Source: Pelecanus crispus
Taxonomy: Eukaryota; Chordata; Aves; Pelecaniformes; Pelecanidae
Assembly: GCF_030463565.1 (NCBI RefSeq)
Contig: NC_134652.1
Location: 17,895,397 to 17,959,396, forward strand
Direction of reading: 5' to 3'
Length of the DNA: 64,000 nucleotides
Shown: positions 25,470 through 37,855 of the stretch, in pieces
How positions within the stretch are numbered: position 1 is the first letter of the stretch
How the letters are laid out: every line of letters begins with the position of its first letter
Notes under the pieces: generated by a model
What the model was told of the DNA's origin: nothing
Database searches by the model: none
Seen by the model: only the letters and a program-made list of their open reading frames with translations
Program-made: the position numbers and the translations under genes

Positions 25470-25765
25470 ATTAAAGGTATAGTAGTACTTCTATAGGAAC
25501 AAAGAGAGATTGAAAAGAACCGGGATAATTCAGTCTGAATAAGGTGAATAATAGGGATTTGATTGAGGTGAGAAGATCAGTAAGAAATGACTACTGTCTT
25601 CTTTTTAGCTCTATCTCAAAGTATGAAATAAGATGATGAAATGAAATTAAAGGACAAAGGGACTTTTTTTCCTGAAGTATAATCATTCATTGGCATTTGC
25701 TATTTCAGGAGGTCATTGAGACAAGTCAGGAGCTGATTGTAGCTGCCTTTTAAGGGTTCATTAAC
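25470..25765 (+). mobile_element. Ancient CR1 3'-region relic
   Basis: Ordered partial matches to the end of CR1/L3 ORF2: 'AAAGAGAGATTGAAAAGA', 'CAGTCTGAATAAG', 'GGGATTTGATTGAGGT' and 'GATGAAATGAAATTAAAGG' (the last corresponding to the 'caaatgaaattaataggcag' block). Heavily diverged, with no open frame. This is inferred from motif order rather than from an alignment. Confidence 0.6.
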
Positions 25766-28700
25766 AGCAATTAGTAGAAAATTTTTCCTTTGAGTACTTT
25801 GCAGAGCACTGCTGAATAAATCAGATACAGGTTCAAAAACAAGGACCTAGAGCACAATGGCATATAAAAAATAGGAGGTATATGAATTAAAGAGAATACC
25901 TCTACTTGAACTCCCGGAATTATTTATGGCCACAACAGGTTTTCTGGTTGCCAGAGTGGGGATGAATATGGTTGTTTTCATCCAGGTTTATAGATAAACA
26001 TTTTTCATTTGCTCTTCTCATTGGCAGCAATTTAGGTAAGATTCACCTGTTCAAACTTGAACACTTACAGTGTAAATATTTGCAAATGTTAATTCTTTTG
26101 AAGATTTCAGTGAACGGAAATAGATGCTTTTAGGGCGTAATTTGTATTATCTTGCATAGTTGCCTAAAATAGGTCAGATGAACTGTGTTCTGAAGAGAGT
26201 ATTTCTTCCCCTGCTGCCTATTAAATCGTATTGAACAAATCTAGACAATAAGCTTACATGCAGGTAGCTACAATGTAAGCATCTAAAGTTAGGTGAGACG
26301 AATCTCATATTGATCATTGCTTACAGTTGCTCACAACTGTCTTTATAGTTGCAGTCTTGCAAAATGTTAAGAGAGATTATCTACAGCCTCTTCTGCTTCT
26401 ACTTGGTGTCTCCATTCCATAAATTCTTCTATATTCACTCCTGAAAAAGTGCTATCACAAATCATATAGCTGCTGTTATCCTCAGTGATGGGTTTAATTA
26501 AATATTTACAGAATCAGTCCTCTGTTTATATTACAAAGTTTTAAAATGGGACTATTTTGGATCTGTTAAAACCATTGTGCACAAGAATCGGCTTTTTTGT
26601 GTTTTTCAAAATTCAGACAATAATATGTTTAACTGACATAAAGTCTTACTGACTTTCCAGTTGCTGCTAACCCACATGGAGTTCTCATCTATATAATGAT
26701 AGTCTGCATACTGTAACTGAATTTTGTAAAATATACCTCTGTTCCTGCAGACAATATCTGGTGTCTTAAGATTGAATCTCATTTATGCAGTAGGTCTTTT
26801 CTGGCACCCTAGCCATTAGGGGAAACTCAGAAAAGGTGCAGATGCAATTTGATACTATGTACTTCACCTGAATGTAAGTGCAGATGAGAACCTGGCTTCG
26901 GATGGAGGCATTTTTAGTATCACTTTGATCATATTAGTTCAGACATGTGTGGTTACTTATCTGTCTACTTAAAGTTTTGTGTGCCTGATCGCCTTATAAT
27001 CTTGAATGATTCATCTTCACTACATTTTGATGAAATAGGAACACCGCATTTTCTAAGTTGGGGCAACCTGCAGTTGTTCCATAGTGCCTTATGTATGCTG
27101 GAAGGAGAGTGTTTACTTAGGGCACTATTCCATTCTTCTGACTGATGTCCCACAGAAAAGCTCTGGGATTCAGGGAGGCTTAAGTGACTGTTAATACTGT
27201 TAGAGCTAAATGGTTCTTAGTTGTGCGTAGATGGTTATTAATCTGTTGTTGCATGATTTTGCCAGCACTGATGAATCTTAAGTTTAATCTTTTCTATACT
27301 TCAGTACTTTAGAATATTTTTCATCTATCAAGCAAAAAAAGTTTGAAAATTTAGCATATGTAAACTTAGCTAATTTAAGCATTTAGATGACTTTAAATAG
27401 TTAAAATTTATATGTCCTGGATTAATAGAAATTTGAAATAAGATTTTCTTAGTTCATACAAAGGAGAATGAAAGCAGAGAAATGACAAATTGATGTATGA
27501 GAAGCAATATATGAGATGTGACTGATAAATTATCTTCTGATATGTTAATGAATTCCAGATAGAGGAGTTGGCAATATGATGATTTACTGAGATTTTAATA
27601 AAGTAAATTAAAAATTGAAAGGTGATCTGAGTGAAAGAATCCCCAGGAATCTTTTGAAAAAATAATTAGGAGTTTGAACATTTAAAGAGGCTTTTTATAG
27701 ACATAGAGCCTGCTACTAACATTTGCATTTTAAATAGATACATCCGAAAAATCCACGGTCAGTACCAGTTCTCCTTAAACTTACATAGAAATAACAAATT
27801 TTAAAATACGTATTTAGAAATACGTACTGTACTTTTGCATGCACTAAAAACCCCCTTGTTTGGTGCCAGACTCTTTTTGGCCACCCAGAAAATCCTGCGT
27901 GCCTGTTTGACACTGATGAGTAAAGATAATACACAGATGGATGCAAAAGACTTGAACAAATTAGATATTTGTGATTAGAACTTAGCTTTAGTCAAAAGGA
28001 AACAGTTAGGTAGGACTTCTTCAAGGAAAACTAATTTTGAAGTGCTGTTTTTTCTGTTTTGCTTTCCCACAAGAAAAACAAGCAACTACCTGTAGAAAAA
28101 ATAAGAAACTATTCCTGTGGCAGGGGAAAAAAGTAATTGTAGCTGTCAGCTCAGACTTCTGGTCATTCTAATTAACTGTGTGAAACATATGTAGCTAAGA
28201 TGTATCTCTAAAATCCAAGAACAGCACCATGGCTTTAGTTTGTCTGAAAAATGTTCTTAATTGGCTCAGCATCTGATTCAACATGTTTGGTTGTTAATGC
28301 TCATATTGTCATTTTCTATCATTAGAAGCACTTTATATGAAGTAAGTTTAATTGAGACATAATTCTTACAATACAGAATATTTCTAAAACCATCAGTATT
28401 CTATTTACATTACAGTGAGTATTCAAACAACATGGATTAATCTTGAGAGGAAAAAAAATCTATCTAAAAATAACAATGTAATGGATAAGATTCAACACAA
28501 TATATTTACATAAAAATACCTGAGAAACAGTACCCTACTTAATTTTATCTATCTAATCTTCTTCTACTTTACCACAGTAAAATTTAATTTTTTCCACATG
28601 AAATATGGTCACTGTTTTATATGCCCCATGTACAACAGGAATGCTTTTAATGTTGACTTCTACTGTGGGTTTTGAAATTTATCTCAGCACAGAAACTCTG

Positions 28701-29831
28701 TTGAGGGTCTGCTTTTGGACTAAATAAATGCCTGTCTTTTTTCTCTCTCCCTTCTCGGACATTCCCAGTAATTTAATTCCACCGCTGCCCCCACCCATTA
28801 TTGAAAGACGTGGATCTGTTGCATTTAAGAAATTTGGAAGAGAATTTCTTTTCTGTTCCATTTTTCTTTGTGAAGGTTTATCAGTAGATCAGACTGATAA
28901 ACCACCACCAATACGCCACTACAGAGAACAGGCTACCTGTTGCTGGGGATGTTTTGCCCATAGCAGAGGTATAGGCACAGTATAATTGTGTTCTGTCTGT
29001 GCAGTTCAGGGAGCTGCTTAGGGAACAATACAGTCTTTTTGACTATGTATTGATTGGTGCAGGATTACGTACATAAAGGATACCAACAGTGGTTCACGTC
29101 AACAGAGGCATTGTCTGCAAAGGAAGTGTGGCTTTTTTATTTTTATTTAAAAATCTATAGCATAACATAAAGAAATAGTTGCAACAGCACTTGCCTTTCC
29201 TTTTTGCAAAATTTTCCCTGGTTAAACATGCATCCAATTTAACTACTGCTGAAGGAAGTCACAGTAAATTAACAGCTGGATGGTAAGCCTGGAGCTTTGA
29301 AAACTGCTCCTTCCTCTTTACAAAAAGCTTTGAAACAATTTAGTTCCTCTTCAGTTATTTGGTCACAGTGACTGAGGTATGGATAAACTGAAATAGATGT
29401 GAATTGGATGGAGGAGAGATTAGGATCTACCAGCACACACATACTAGAAGGAAATTTTACATTGTAATTTTTTACGAAGTGTCAGAGTACAGGTATTTGG
29501 TTGAGGATAAACTGAAAGATTAATGTGAAATTGTTGCTTCCCAGCACTTAAAAAAAAAAAAAAAAAAATCTTTCATTTGTTAATGGGTTTATAAATGCAA
29601 ACTTGATGACATTCCCATCCATAACAGACTTACTAACTTCTAGGTATAATTCATCAAGAAAACACAAGTATGTTAGGTATCAAATCAGACATTTATTAAA
29701 TTATGTAATTTAGACTTCATTTTCATAGGCAGATTGACAGACAGTATTGGAGCATTAATATAGCTCTAATCTGATTTAACTCCTTTCTTGCATAAACATA
29801 TAGGGAAGCTTCATGACTGAGTAATAGCAAA

Positions 29832-29850
29832 ATCCACATGAAATGTGGAT
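29832..29850. repeat. Perfect inverted repeat, 8-base arms
   Basis: ATCCACAT, a GAA spacer, then ATGTGGAT. A small hairpin or dyad site with no gene nearby. Confidence 0.85.
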
Positions 29851-32800
29851 AATCTAAGTAATCTAAAGAACACTATAGGGCCGAGATTGAAAATCTGGAG
29901 TTTCTGTTTAAAACATGTTGCACAAATCTTTTTAAAGAATAGCATGCCTCATTATAAGGAAAAAAAGAATATAAAGAATATGTATCACTGATTATTATCA
30001 ACATAAGAATATACACCCTAGATTAACAAATGCAGTTGTTCATAGAGTTTGATCTAAATGTTACAAGTTCCTACCATGAGCCAAATTCAGATTGAAGTAG
30101 CAGAAGAATTTGGCTTTTAATTATGCCATTTAGCACTAAATTAAATGAAGATCTGATGAGTAGAGGTTGGGCCCTGCAATTTATAACTGTTTACCTTACC
30201 ACCTTTTTGCATCATCTTCTCTCTGATACTGCAGACCCAGATAGTTCTCCAGCTAATTAGCTAGAAAGAGGACGTGTGTGGTGAATCTCTCTCCAACTTT
30301 GCCAGCTCCCATGTTTGAAGTGCAAATCTCAAGGTAATTGCTCTTTTTTCCCCCCCAAAGTTTCAGCTATTGGAAATTTGAGAATATATTAGTGTAACTA
30401 TCTTGGCTTATTATTTTTTAATTAAAGAAAATGCCTATGTTTTCTGGTTGTAGAGAAAAGCATGGATATATGACACTAGAACACCCTGAAGGCTTAAAAA
30501 TGGAAGGTAAAATCAAACTGAAGAGTATGAAGAAACCTGTGCTGTCTCTTTTAGTCTTGCAGTTCTTTGGGACTGGCTTATTTTTCTGAGCCACCTGGGA
30601 CGGCAGATGGTGCCAGCATGCTTTTGAACCTGGTTATTTTCTTGCCTGTTTTTACCTAGCATTGTGTCTCACAAGGGTCTGGTTTGGTTCCTATACTTAC
30701 GTGTAAAGCCTAATCTGACCTATCGAGAGTTTGAGAGGAAGATGGCCTGAGTTACCATTAGTATAGTCTATATCTAGTTGCAACTAAAGAAGACATGCAA
30801 TTGTTTTCCATTTATATGACTGAAGTACGTGATAAAAAGACGAGATTAGCTAAGACAGAATCCCTGCAGATTTAATTTATCATGATTGGTTCAGGCAGGA
30901 GGTCTGCAGAAAGTGTTATTTCCCTAGGCCTTTTGAATTGTGATGAGGTACCATTCCTGCAGGCCAGCATGTTGTGCAGTCTACGTGCTGTTATTGACCA
31001 GAGGCTGCAATTCAAGGACCTGAAGCCACTGTTAACTTTATTGCGACGAAAATGAGATCAAGCTCTGTTTGAATTCCCTGATGATAATCACGATGCATAT
31101 CTTTCTGAAATGGCAGACAGATTAAAGAAATACATGCCGTACATTGGGCAACTTGCATAAATGATCTCTTGCCTGCAGCTGGTTCACTATGTAGTTGTGT
31201 GTTATTGTTGCAAGAAGAGATTAGCAGAAGGGAGCGTGACTCTTCACAATGTTTTGCTATCTGTCTCAGCTGCCTGGTAGCCCAGCGTTTCAGATTTTTC
31301 ACGTTAATATTTAAAGTCCCAAGAGGATTGCATCCCAAGTGCATTTTTGAGCTTCTGATGCCCTGCATTCCATTTCAATCTTGATGGTTAGGAGAGAGAG
31401 ATTTCGGGCCTGAGGGCTTTCTGAAATGGAATAAGCTGAGTGTACAGTAGCTTTTCCTCTGGAGTACTGGGTGTGTGGAATGTTTTCCCTCCAGAGCTCG
31501 AAAGTGTCACAAATTTAGTATATTTAAAAATATGCTTTCCACCTGTAACCAGAGAACTTTGTGCAACCATACTTTTAGTTGTAATTATTTCACTGTTAGT
31601 AGTTATGAATTAAAGTAGCAGACTAAGGAAGAAAGACTATGGAAATTTTCTAATCTTATTGAAGAGTCATCACTCTTTGCCTTGGACATTGCTTATGAAA
31701 AATTATTAATTTGACTTCTTCAGCTTATTTCCCAGTGTTTGAGAAGCTATTATGCTTGCTTATTTGAAATCATAAGATATTAAATACTTTAGACAAGTAA
31801 GATTTTTGTGCTCTTTGCTTGTAAAATGCACAAAGGGCAAGCTACTAAACATGCTGAGACTCTTTTGCTAAAGGTATCTTTATTACTCTATCTGTATTTC
31901 ATCTGCCTGTCATGACTACAAGATGAGTAAATCTGAATTCATCCTGACATCTAGTGAAATTCTGACAGGTTTACTTACCTTGAGTAGGATATAACTGTAT
32001 CTGAGGTCCTACTGAAGACACAGTGTGAATAAAATATCAGAATACAGCACATCAAATCAATGGTCCAGATCTGCAGCCTTAGCTCAAGAGTTATGTCTGT
32101 TACAGGTAGGAGTTTTTTCTGGTCAAAGGCTACAGAATCAGTCTCCCATTTGTTTTGTTTATTTTGGTCTTCCTATTGATAAAGTACTGTAAATGCTAAA
32201 ATGTTTATTCAGACTTTTCTATTGCTCTTACTTTTGTCACTGTATTATACTATATACATATTGGTTAGATACAATTTTATAGAATTTTTCAACCGGTACT
32301 TCACTTCAGTCAATTATGCGAAGTTTGGCAGTTGTTCTTGCCCAGCCTACTACCACTTAAAAAAAATCCTGCTGCACTGTCATTCCTTGATATTAAAAAA
32401 GATCTAATTGATTATCAGTGAACAACAAAGAAATGGTCAATAAACACAACTTTGAATCAGCAGCAATAAAAAAAAAATCTTTTTTTTTGTAGTTCAGATA
32501 AGGTGCTTTCTAAAGTAAAACAAAACTAAAATAAATTGTGTTACTGTTAGTGTTGAAAATACTATATTTTTTTTATGAACTGGTGGCTTAAGCAGCACTG
32601 AAGGCATGTTGGAAAGTGTTAGAATATATTCTATCATTTGGCTCAGTTTTAGGCAATTATACATATAAACATAATCACTGTGGTACTCTTTTTTTAAATG
32701 CATTGGCCTCAAGTTTGTGATGAATGAATCTGCAATGTGTTTTCCTGACACCTTTTTGAATTGAATTAATCCAATATTAATTTATTTTAGATGTGCCAGA

Positions 32801-32928
32801 AGCATCATCCTATTACTAATAAGTTGAAATAGACAGCAGGGAATGCAGGTCCCTTCCTAGCATTGCCAGAATGCATCTCTGTGTGTATCCAGCAATCTGG
32901 GTGATATGTTGACAGAATGAGGCCAGCG

Positions 32929-32936
32929 ATGCAAAT
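32929..32936 (+). promoter_or_regulatory. Octamer motif ATGCAAAT
   Basis: An exact POU-factor octamer within a moderate-GC, repeat-poor block (32790-32960). A single 8-mer is weak evidence by itself. Confidence 0.25.
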
Positions 32937-33217
32937 AAAGGAATTTTTCCCCCCTCTCTCCTTGCAGTAAGTACACTAATTTATATATGAAGTTAGAAAA
33001 TGCAGTTTACTGCTTGCCATTGACTAACTCACTGACTAGAATTTCTACAGAAAAAATCAAATTAAGAGAGAAACAGCTTCTGTATTAGCATTACTATCAA
33101 ATGTTTAATTTGTGTATTAAGTGATAAGAGTATTTATGTTTCAGAAAGTACAGTTATTTCATTTGGCTTATCAGCCACCTAAGACTGAAGTAGCATCCTC
33201 TATGTACATACATTTCA

Positions 33218-33302
33218 GGCTGGATCCTTAGCTACAAATGAGTAGTTTTACTGCAGTCACTGTAGCTGACTGAAGTCAGTGCCGCTTTACATTAGTGGAG
33301 CA
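33218..33302. repeat. Ancient imperfect-palindrome repeat
   Basis: Left part GGCTGGATCCTTAGCTACAA, centre GACTGAAGTCAGTGCCGCTT, right part TTACATTAGTGGAGCAC. The layout follows a dispersed amniote repeat with 'ggatcctcagctggtgtaaat' on the left and 'ttgaagtcaatggagctac..atttacacc' on the right. Confidence 0.48.
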
Positions 33303-33621
33303 CATGAATCCAAATGCTTCTGTTAAAAATCAAATAAATACTTCTTTTTTAAAATGGAAGGTGAATTTTCTTCTGTCCTCCAAAAAATATCCTCAATCAT
33401 TATGCTTGCTATGTGTGTTAGGATTAGCTATTTTGTCTTAATTGCTTGCAAGTTTGTACTCTGATTCCCTGACATACTAATACAGCACAGAGGCAAAATT
33501 TACTTATTTTTTAAAGCCATAGTACATGTTTCGGCTTTTACTTTTCTTAGAACAGAAAAGCTCAATTTAAGATAAAAACTATTTATTCCATGAAAGAGAA
33601 AAGCCAGAATTCATTAACAAA

Positions 33622-33690
33622 TGAAAAAAAAAAAAACCCAACCACCCCCCCCCCAAAAAAAAAAAACAAAACCCAAACCCAAAACACAGA
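33622..33690. repeat. A/C low-complexity tract
   Basis: An A13 run, CCCAACCA, C10 (33645-33654) directly followed by A12 (33655-33666), then AAACCC units. The phenylalanine- and glycine-rich minus-strand open frame here is an artefact. Confidence 0.9.
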
Positions 33691-36600
33691 GAATAATTTA
33701 TAGATAGAGAAGAAAATCAAAGATAGTGGGTGACTGGCAGTGAAGTTGCGTTTATGTGAAATAAACATCCTGGGCTTTAGTATTTCACATGAGGTAACAT
33801 AATCCTGTTTCTTTTGATCATAATATACAGATGATCAGGATAAGGAGTCATGCAAGTATATATAATTGTACCCAATACTTATTTGATAAAAAGGGATCGT
33901 GGACAAAGGACCCTAACAAGATAACAATCTTCTGTATTTTCTGGCTCATTGTATCTAATAGCTACAGAAAGCTGGATTACTATATTTATTCGTACTTTTC
34001 TGGGTGGCTGTATTTGTCTAGAATAATTACAATCTGTGACAACTGGGGTTTTGGACAAAAATAATGGATGACCCAGCACCTAGTAAAAGAAATTAAATAG
34101 GGCTTCCAAAGTTAGTTTGCTGTTACCAATGGAATACAGACTGCAATTTGGCAAAAATCTGTCTTGCAGGTAATTTGAGGGGAAAAAAGGCACCTAACCA
34201 CTCATTTCCACACAAGCACCCTAAGAATTGGAAAAAAGATTTTTCTCAGATTGAAGCCTGAATGCCTGTTTGATGGAAGGGGGAAACCACTCTTCCCAAA
34301 CTCACAAAAGATGTTGCAAGCAGTCATTTGGATGGCTGAAGCAGCCTCGATCTCTCTCTCTAGAATATGCAGCACACAATACTCAATATGATTCAGCAGG
34401 TACCCATTTTAAGTGACCAGTTTTATTTCATATGCCATTTTTCCACTCGTGGAAATCTAAGAATTGGCTATCACCCTAACTAATCTTTGTATTTTTAATG
34501 CAAGTGATTAATATTGTGAACTCTGCCCATATAACATTGTAATCGGCTGGCAAAACAGGTATTTGCTAGGCAAATGTATTTTCAAAGGAGAGGCGGGAGG
34601 GTGCGACACAGTGTAAAAGAACTAAAAAGAAAGTGAACAGTTTTCTAATGCTACTAAAAATGTAGTAACTTTTGAATGGTAATTTCTTATTTAAGATGCT
34701 GAAACGAAAATATTTTTAACTTCTCAGATGAATTTTAAAATTCCAAGTTTGTTATTAAACAATGTAGAGGAGACCTCCCCCCAACCCCCCCAATTAAAGG
34801 AAATGAAAACACACAGAAAGTTTATTTCTGAAAAATATGAAAGGCAGTTTACTTGAACCCTGTTCTGCTATGCTTGCTGTACATAAACAGGCCCTAAGTA
34901 TATGACCCATTAGCCATTTTTTTCCAGAAAATCTGTTCATCTATTTTATTCATTTTGTTGTACGTACCCTTGACAGAGAACTTCAATCACACAAACATGG
35001 GTTGTCTGGCAAACACATAATGGATGAAGCTTACTTTGAATCTGAGAATAGAATACCCATTGTCTGCAAGGTGAAAATATTAAAAGTAGTATGTGGTGCT
35101 AGCTCACAGAAGATGCCTAGAGCATGACCTAAACAGACTGCAGTTTACTATTACAACAAATAATAAGCAACAGATAGCTGATACTGGAACTGTTGCCCCT
35201 GGTTCAGTATGCCTTCAATAGGATCACTCTAGTGCACAGTTGTAGATTCTGCTTGGTTTTGTTTTAGACCGAGTGTATTTTGCAAGCTGTGTATGATGCG
35301 TGTGTGCATGTGTAACTATAGCATATGTTGTTTATGAGCCTTTAATCTTTCTTCACTCAAGGCAGCAATGCACCCCCTGCAGTTTACAGTGTTCCATCTG
35401 TGTCACTTCTCTTGAGTTGTAGATTTGTATCTTGGCAGACTATAGAAAAGGTATCTTCAATCTTCTCATGACAGTTGCACAGCATTTTTCTAGGCTGACA
35501 GTCCTTGTCAAATCAACAACAAACCCGCTCTACCTAGTGCTGCTAATTTTCCATAAGGAATTTAAAAATGCTCAACACTTAGAGAATTGTTACTTCCCAT
35601 CCAATTTGCGTCAGCAGCACTGCAGCATTTCACCCAAGGACAGACATAATATATTCAACCTGTCCTACAGTATTGAGTATTTCTAATAAGATGAAATACA
35701 TTGTTTTGAAAATGTATATTCATGTATGTCCCTAATAGCCTAATGATCATAAAATTAATTCAGGCATGTAGAATACCTAGATAAATCCCTGGAGCAGCAT
35801 ATTACTTAGTCCTGCACATTGTCTTATCAGGCCAATCATCATTTTTGTTTGTACCTGTGCCATATTATGCCAGCAAATATTTAGCAGAAGAGGGCCTTCA
35901 GCTCAGGTTTTATTGCATTCTAGTTGCCCTTGCCTTACTTTTTCCTATTGCAAATTTGGCTGATACATTCCTAATAGAAAGTTTATGATGGATCAAAATG
36001 TTCACATCAAAAGAGTTAAAAAATAAGGAAATCTTAGCCAGTCTGAGTGGCAAAGGGAATGGATTCTTAATTACCTGTCCTTCCCTTTTATTACTGCCAT
36101 CTGAATTAGATCTGTAAGTCAGTGCTTTAGAGTAACAATGCAAGAGTTTAAAGTAACTTTCTTCAGAATAAGAAAAGCTATAATGTAGTTGTGTTATCTA
36201 ATGAAGAGAGAGAAAATACAATGGGACTGTTAAACTATTATCAATCCCCATAGAAAAATGTTCTTCACCAAGAACTGTAATAAACAGAAGTAATAGTCTT
36301 AATTCTGGTATGATAACTCTCTACTTTTATTGTAATGTGACTCAAACCACCTTTTTATCTCAGAGGAAACAATACAAAACCAGGGAAACGTCCTTTGAGA
36401 GAAAAACTGTACCACTGGTAAAAAGTTTACATTAAAATGTTTTTCTTTAAACACTCACCGAGAGGTTTTTGTAATGGAACTAAAAGAACATACAATGTAA
36501 AAGTGTAAGACCATTTTGCATCAGAAAATAGACCTCATAGTACTTGTTACATGGGCTAATACATGAGATACAGTACATTTTACATCACATCTATTTTACC

Positions 36601-37810
36601 AGGAAAGTATGATTCATGTCAGTCTGTTTTAATCTGTTGTATTTTCCCTAAGTAGCAGATTCAAGTACTAATTTATACTTTGCAGTTCCGTTAGCATCTT
36701 GGCTTCCAGTAATTTTTCAGGATTTGTGGCAATCTCATGTCACTGTTAATTAACCTCAAAGACATGACAATTCCACTGTAATCACAGAATAATACTACAG
36801 AGTCTTTTCATCCACTGTTGGTTCTAACTTTTAAATTTGTTTTATAAAATAGCAAAACAATTTACTAAGTCACCCTGAAGCTTGAAATAATCAAAGTGGA
36901 AATTATTTGGCCAGTAACTAAATATTGGCCATTAACTGCGGGTAGTGATTAATGTGCTAGACAAATTCTTACTGATTTAAATTCCAATGTGTCTGTTCAT
37001 TTCTACAATAAAATTCAAGCTTTTCAAGGAAATGAAAGATCAAATCCGCAAGTATAGAAAATAATAATCTACAGGAGTATAATATTTAATTAAATAATTT
37101 AAATGTTCCTTTCTCTGCAAGGAAATGTTATTGTGAGTATTGTTATTGTGCAACTCTTAGTATGAATCAAGGTACTGGGAGGTGTGGCGCTCTTTTTTTT
37201 TTTTTTTTTTAAACTGTGCTCCTATAAAGCAAAGTAATAACCCATATTTTTTGTTTTGACCACATAGATTAAACAAGAAATTATAGGGATTATGCCAATA
37301 TTAAAATTTCTGTCCAACTCATGAAAGCATCTGAATTGACAAAGGCAATAAGCAGTCAAACTTGCTGGAAGCAACCCGATTTTTAAATTTCTTTTTGATG
37401 TGCTCTTGAAATGTGCATGAAGACTGAAAACTGTATGCAGATACACTTCCCTACAGTAGTCAGTCTAATCTTTCTTCGATGCATTTTATAGGATTATCTA
37501 CTGGCTTTGTATCAAAAGGATACTGAAGGAGTTGATGTTGTGTAGCAGCATCCAATGATGTGCACTAAGTGTATGCCCTCTGTAAAGTTCTCCACAGTAT
37601 TGCCTATGGATATTCCAAAAATGTCTCTGCTTTAACAGGTATTCTTTATGAGGAACTCTAAATGCTCTATTAAGTCTAAGCTGTCAAAGAAAAGACCAAA
37701 AGTCAGCCCAAGGCCTTTGAGCAGCTAGATGCAGAGGATACAATGAAAATATCCAACCCTCTTCCTGGTAAAATAAGGGGGGTGAGTACAATAAAGGAAC
37801 CTCTCTGTTT

Positions 37811-37855
37811 TCTTCCCATTAGTCTTAAGTAAGCTTTAGTCTTCCCATTAGTCTT
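37811..37855. repeat. Direct repeat, 16 bases at 29-base spacing
   Basis: TCTTCCCATTAGTCTT occurs at 37811-37826 and 37840-37855, separated by AAGTAAGCTTTAG. It is followed by an AAGTAAGTAAGTAG stretch. A short local duplication. Confidence 0.88.
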
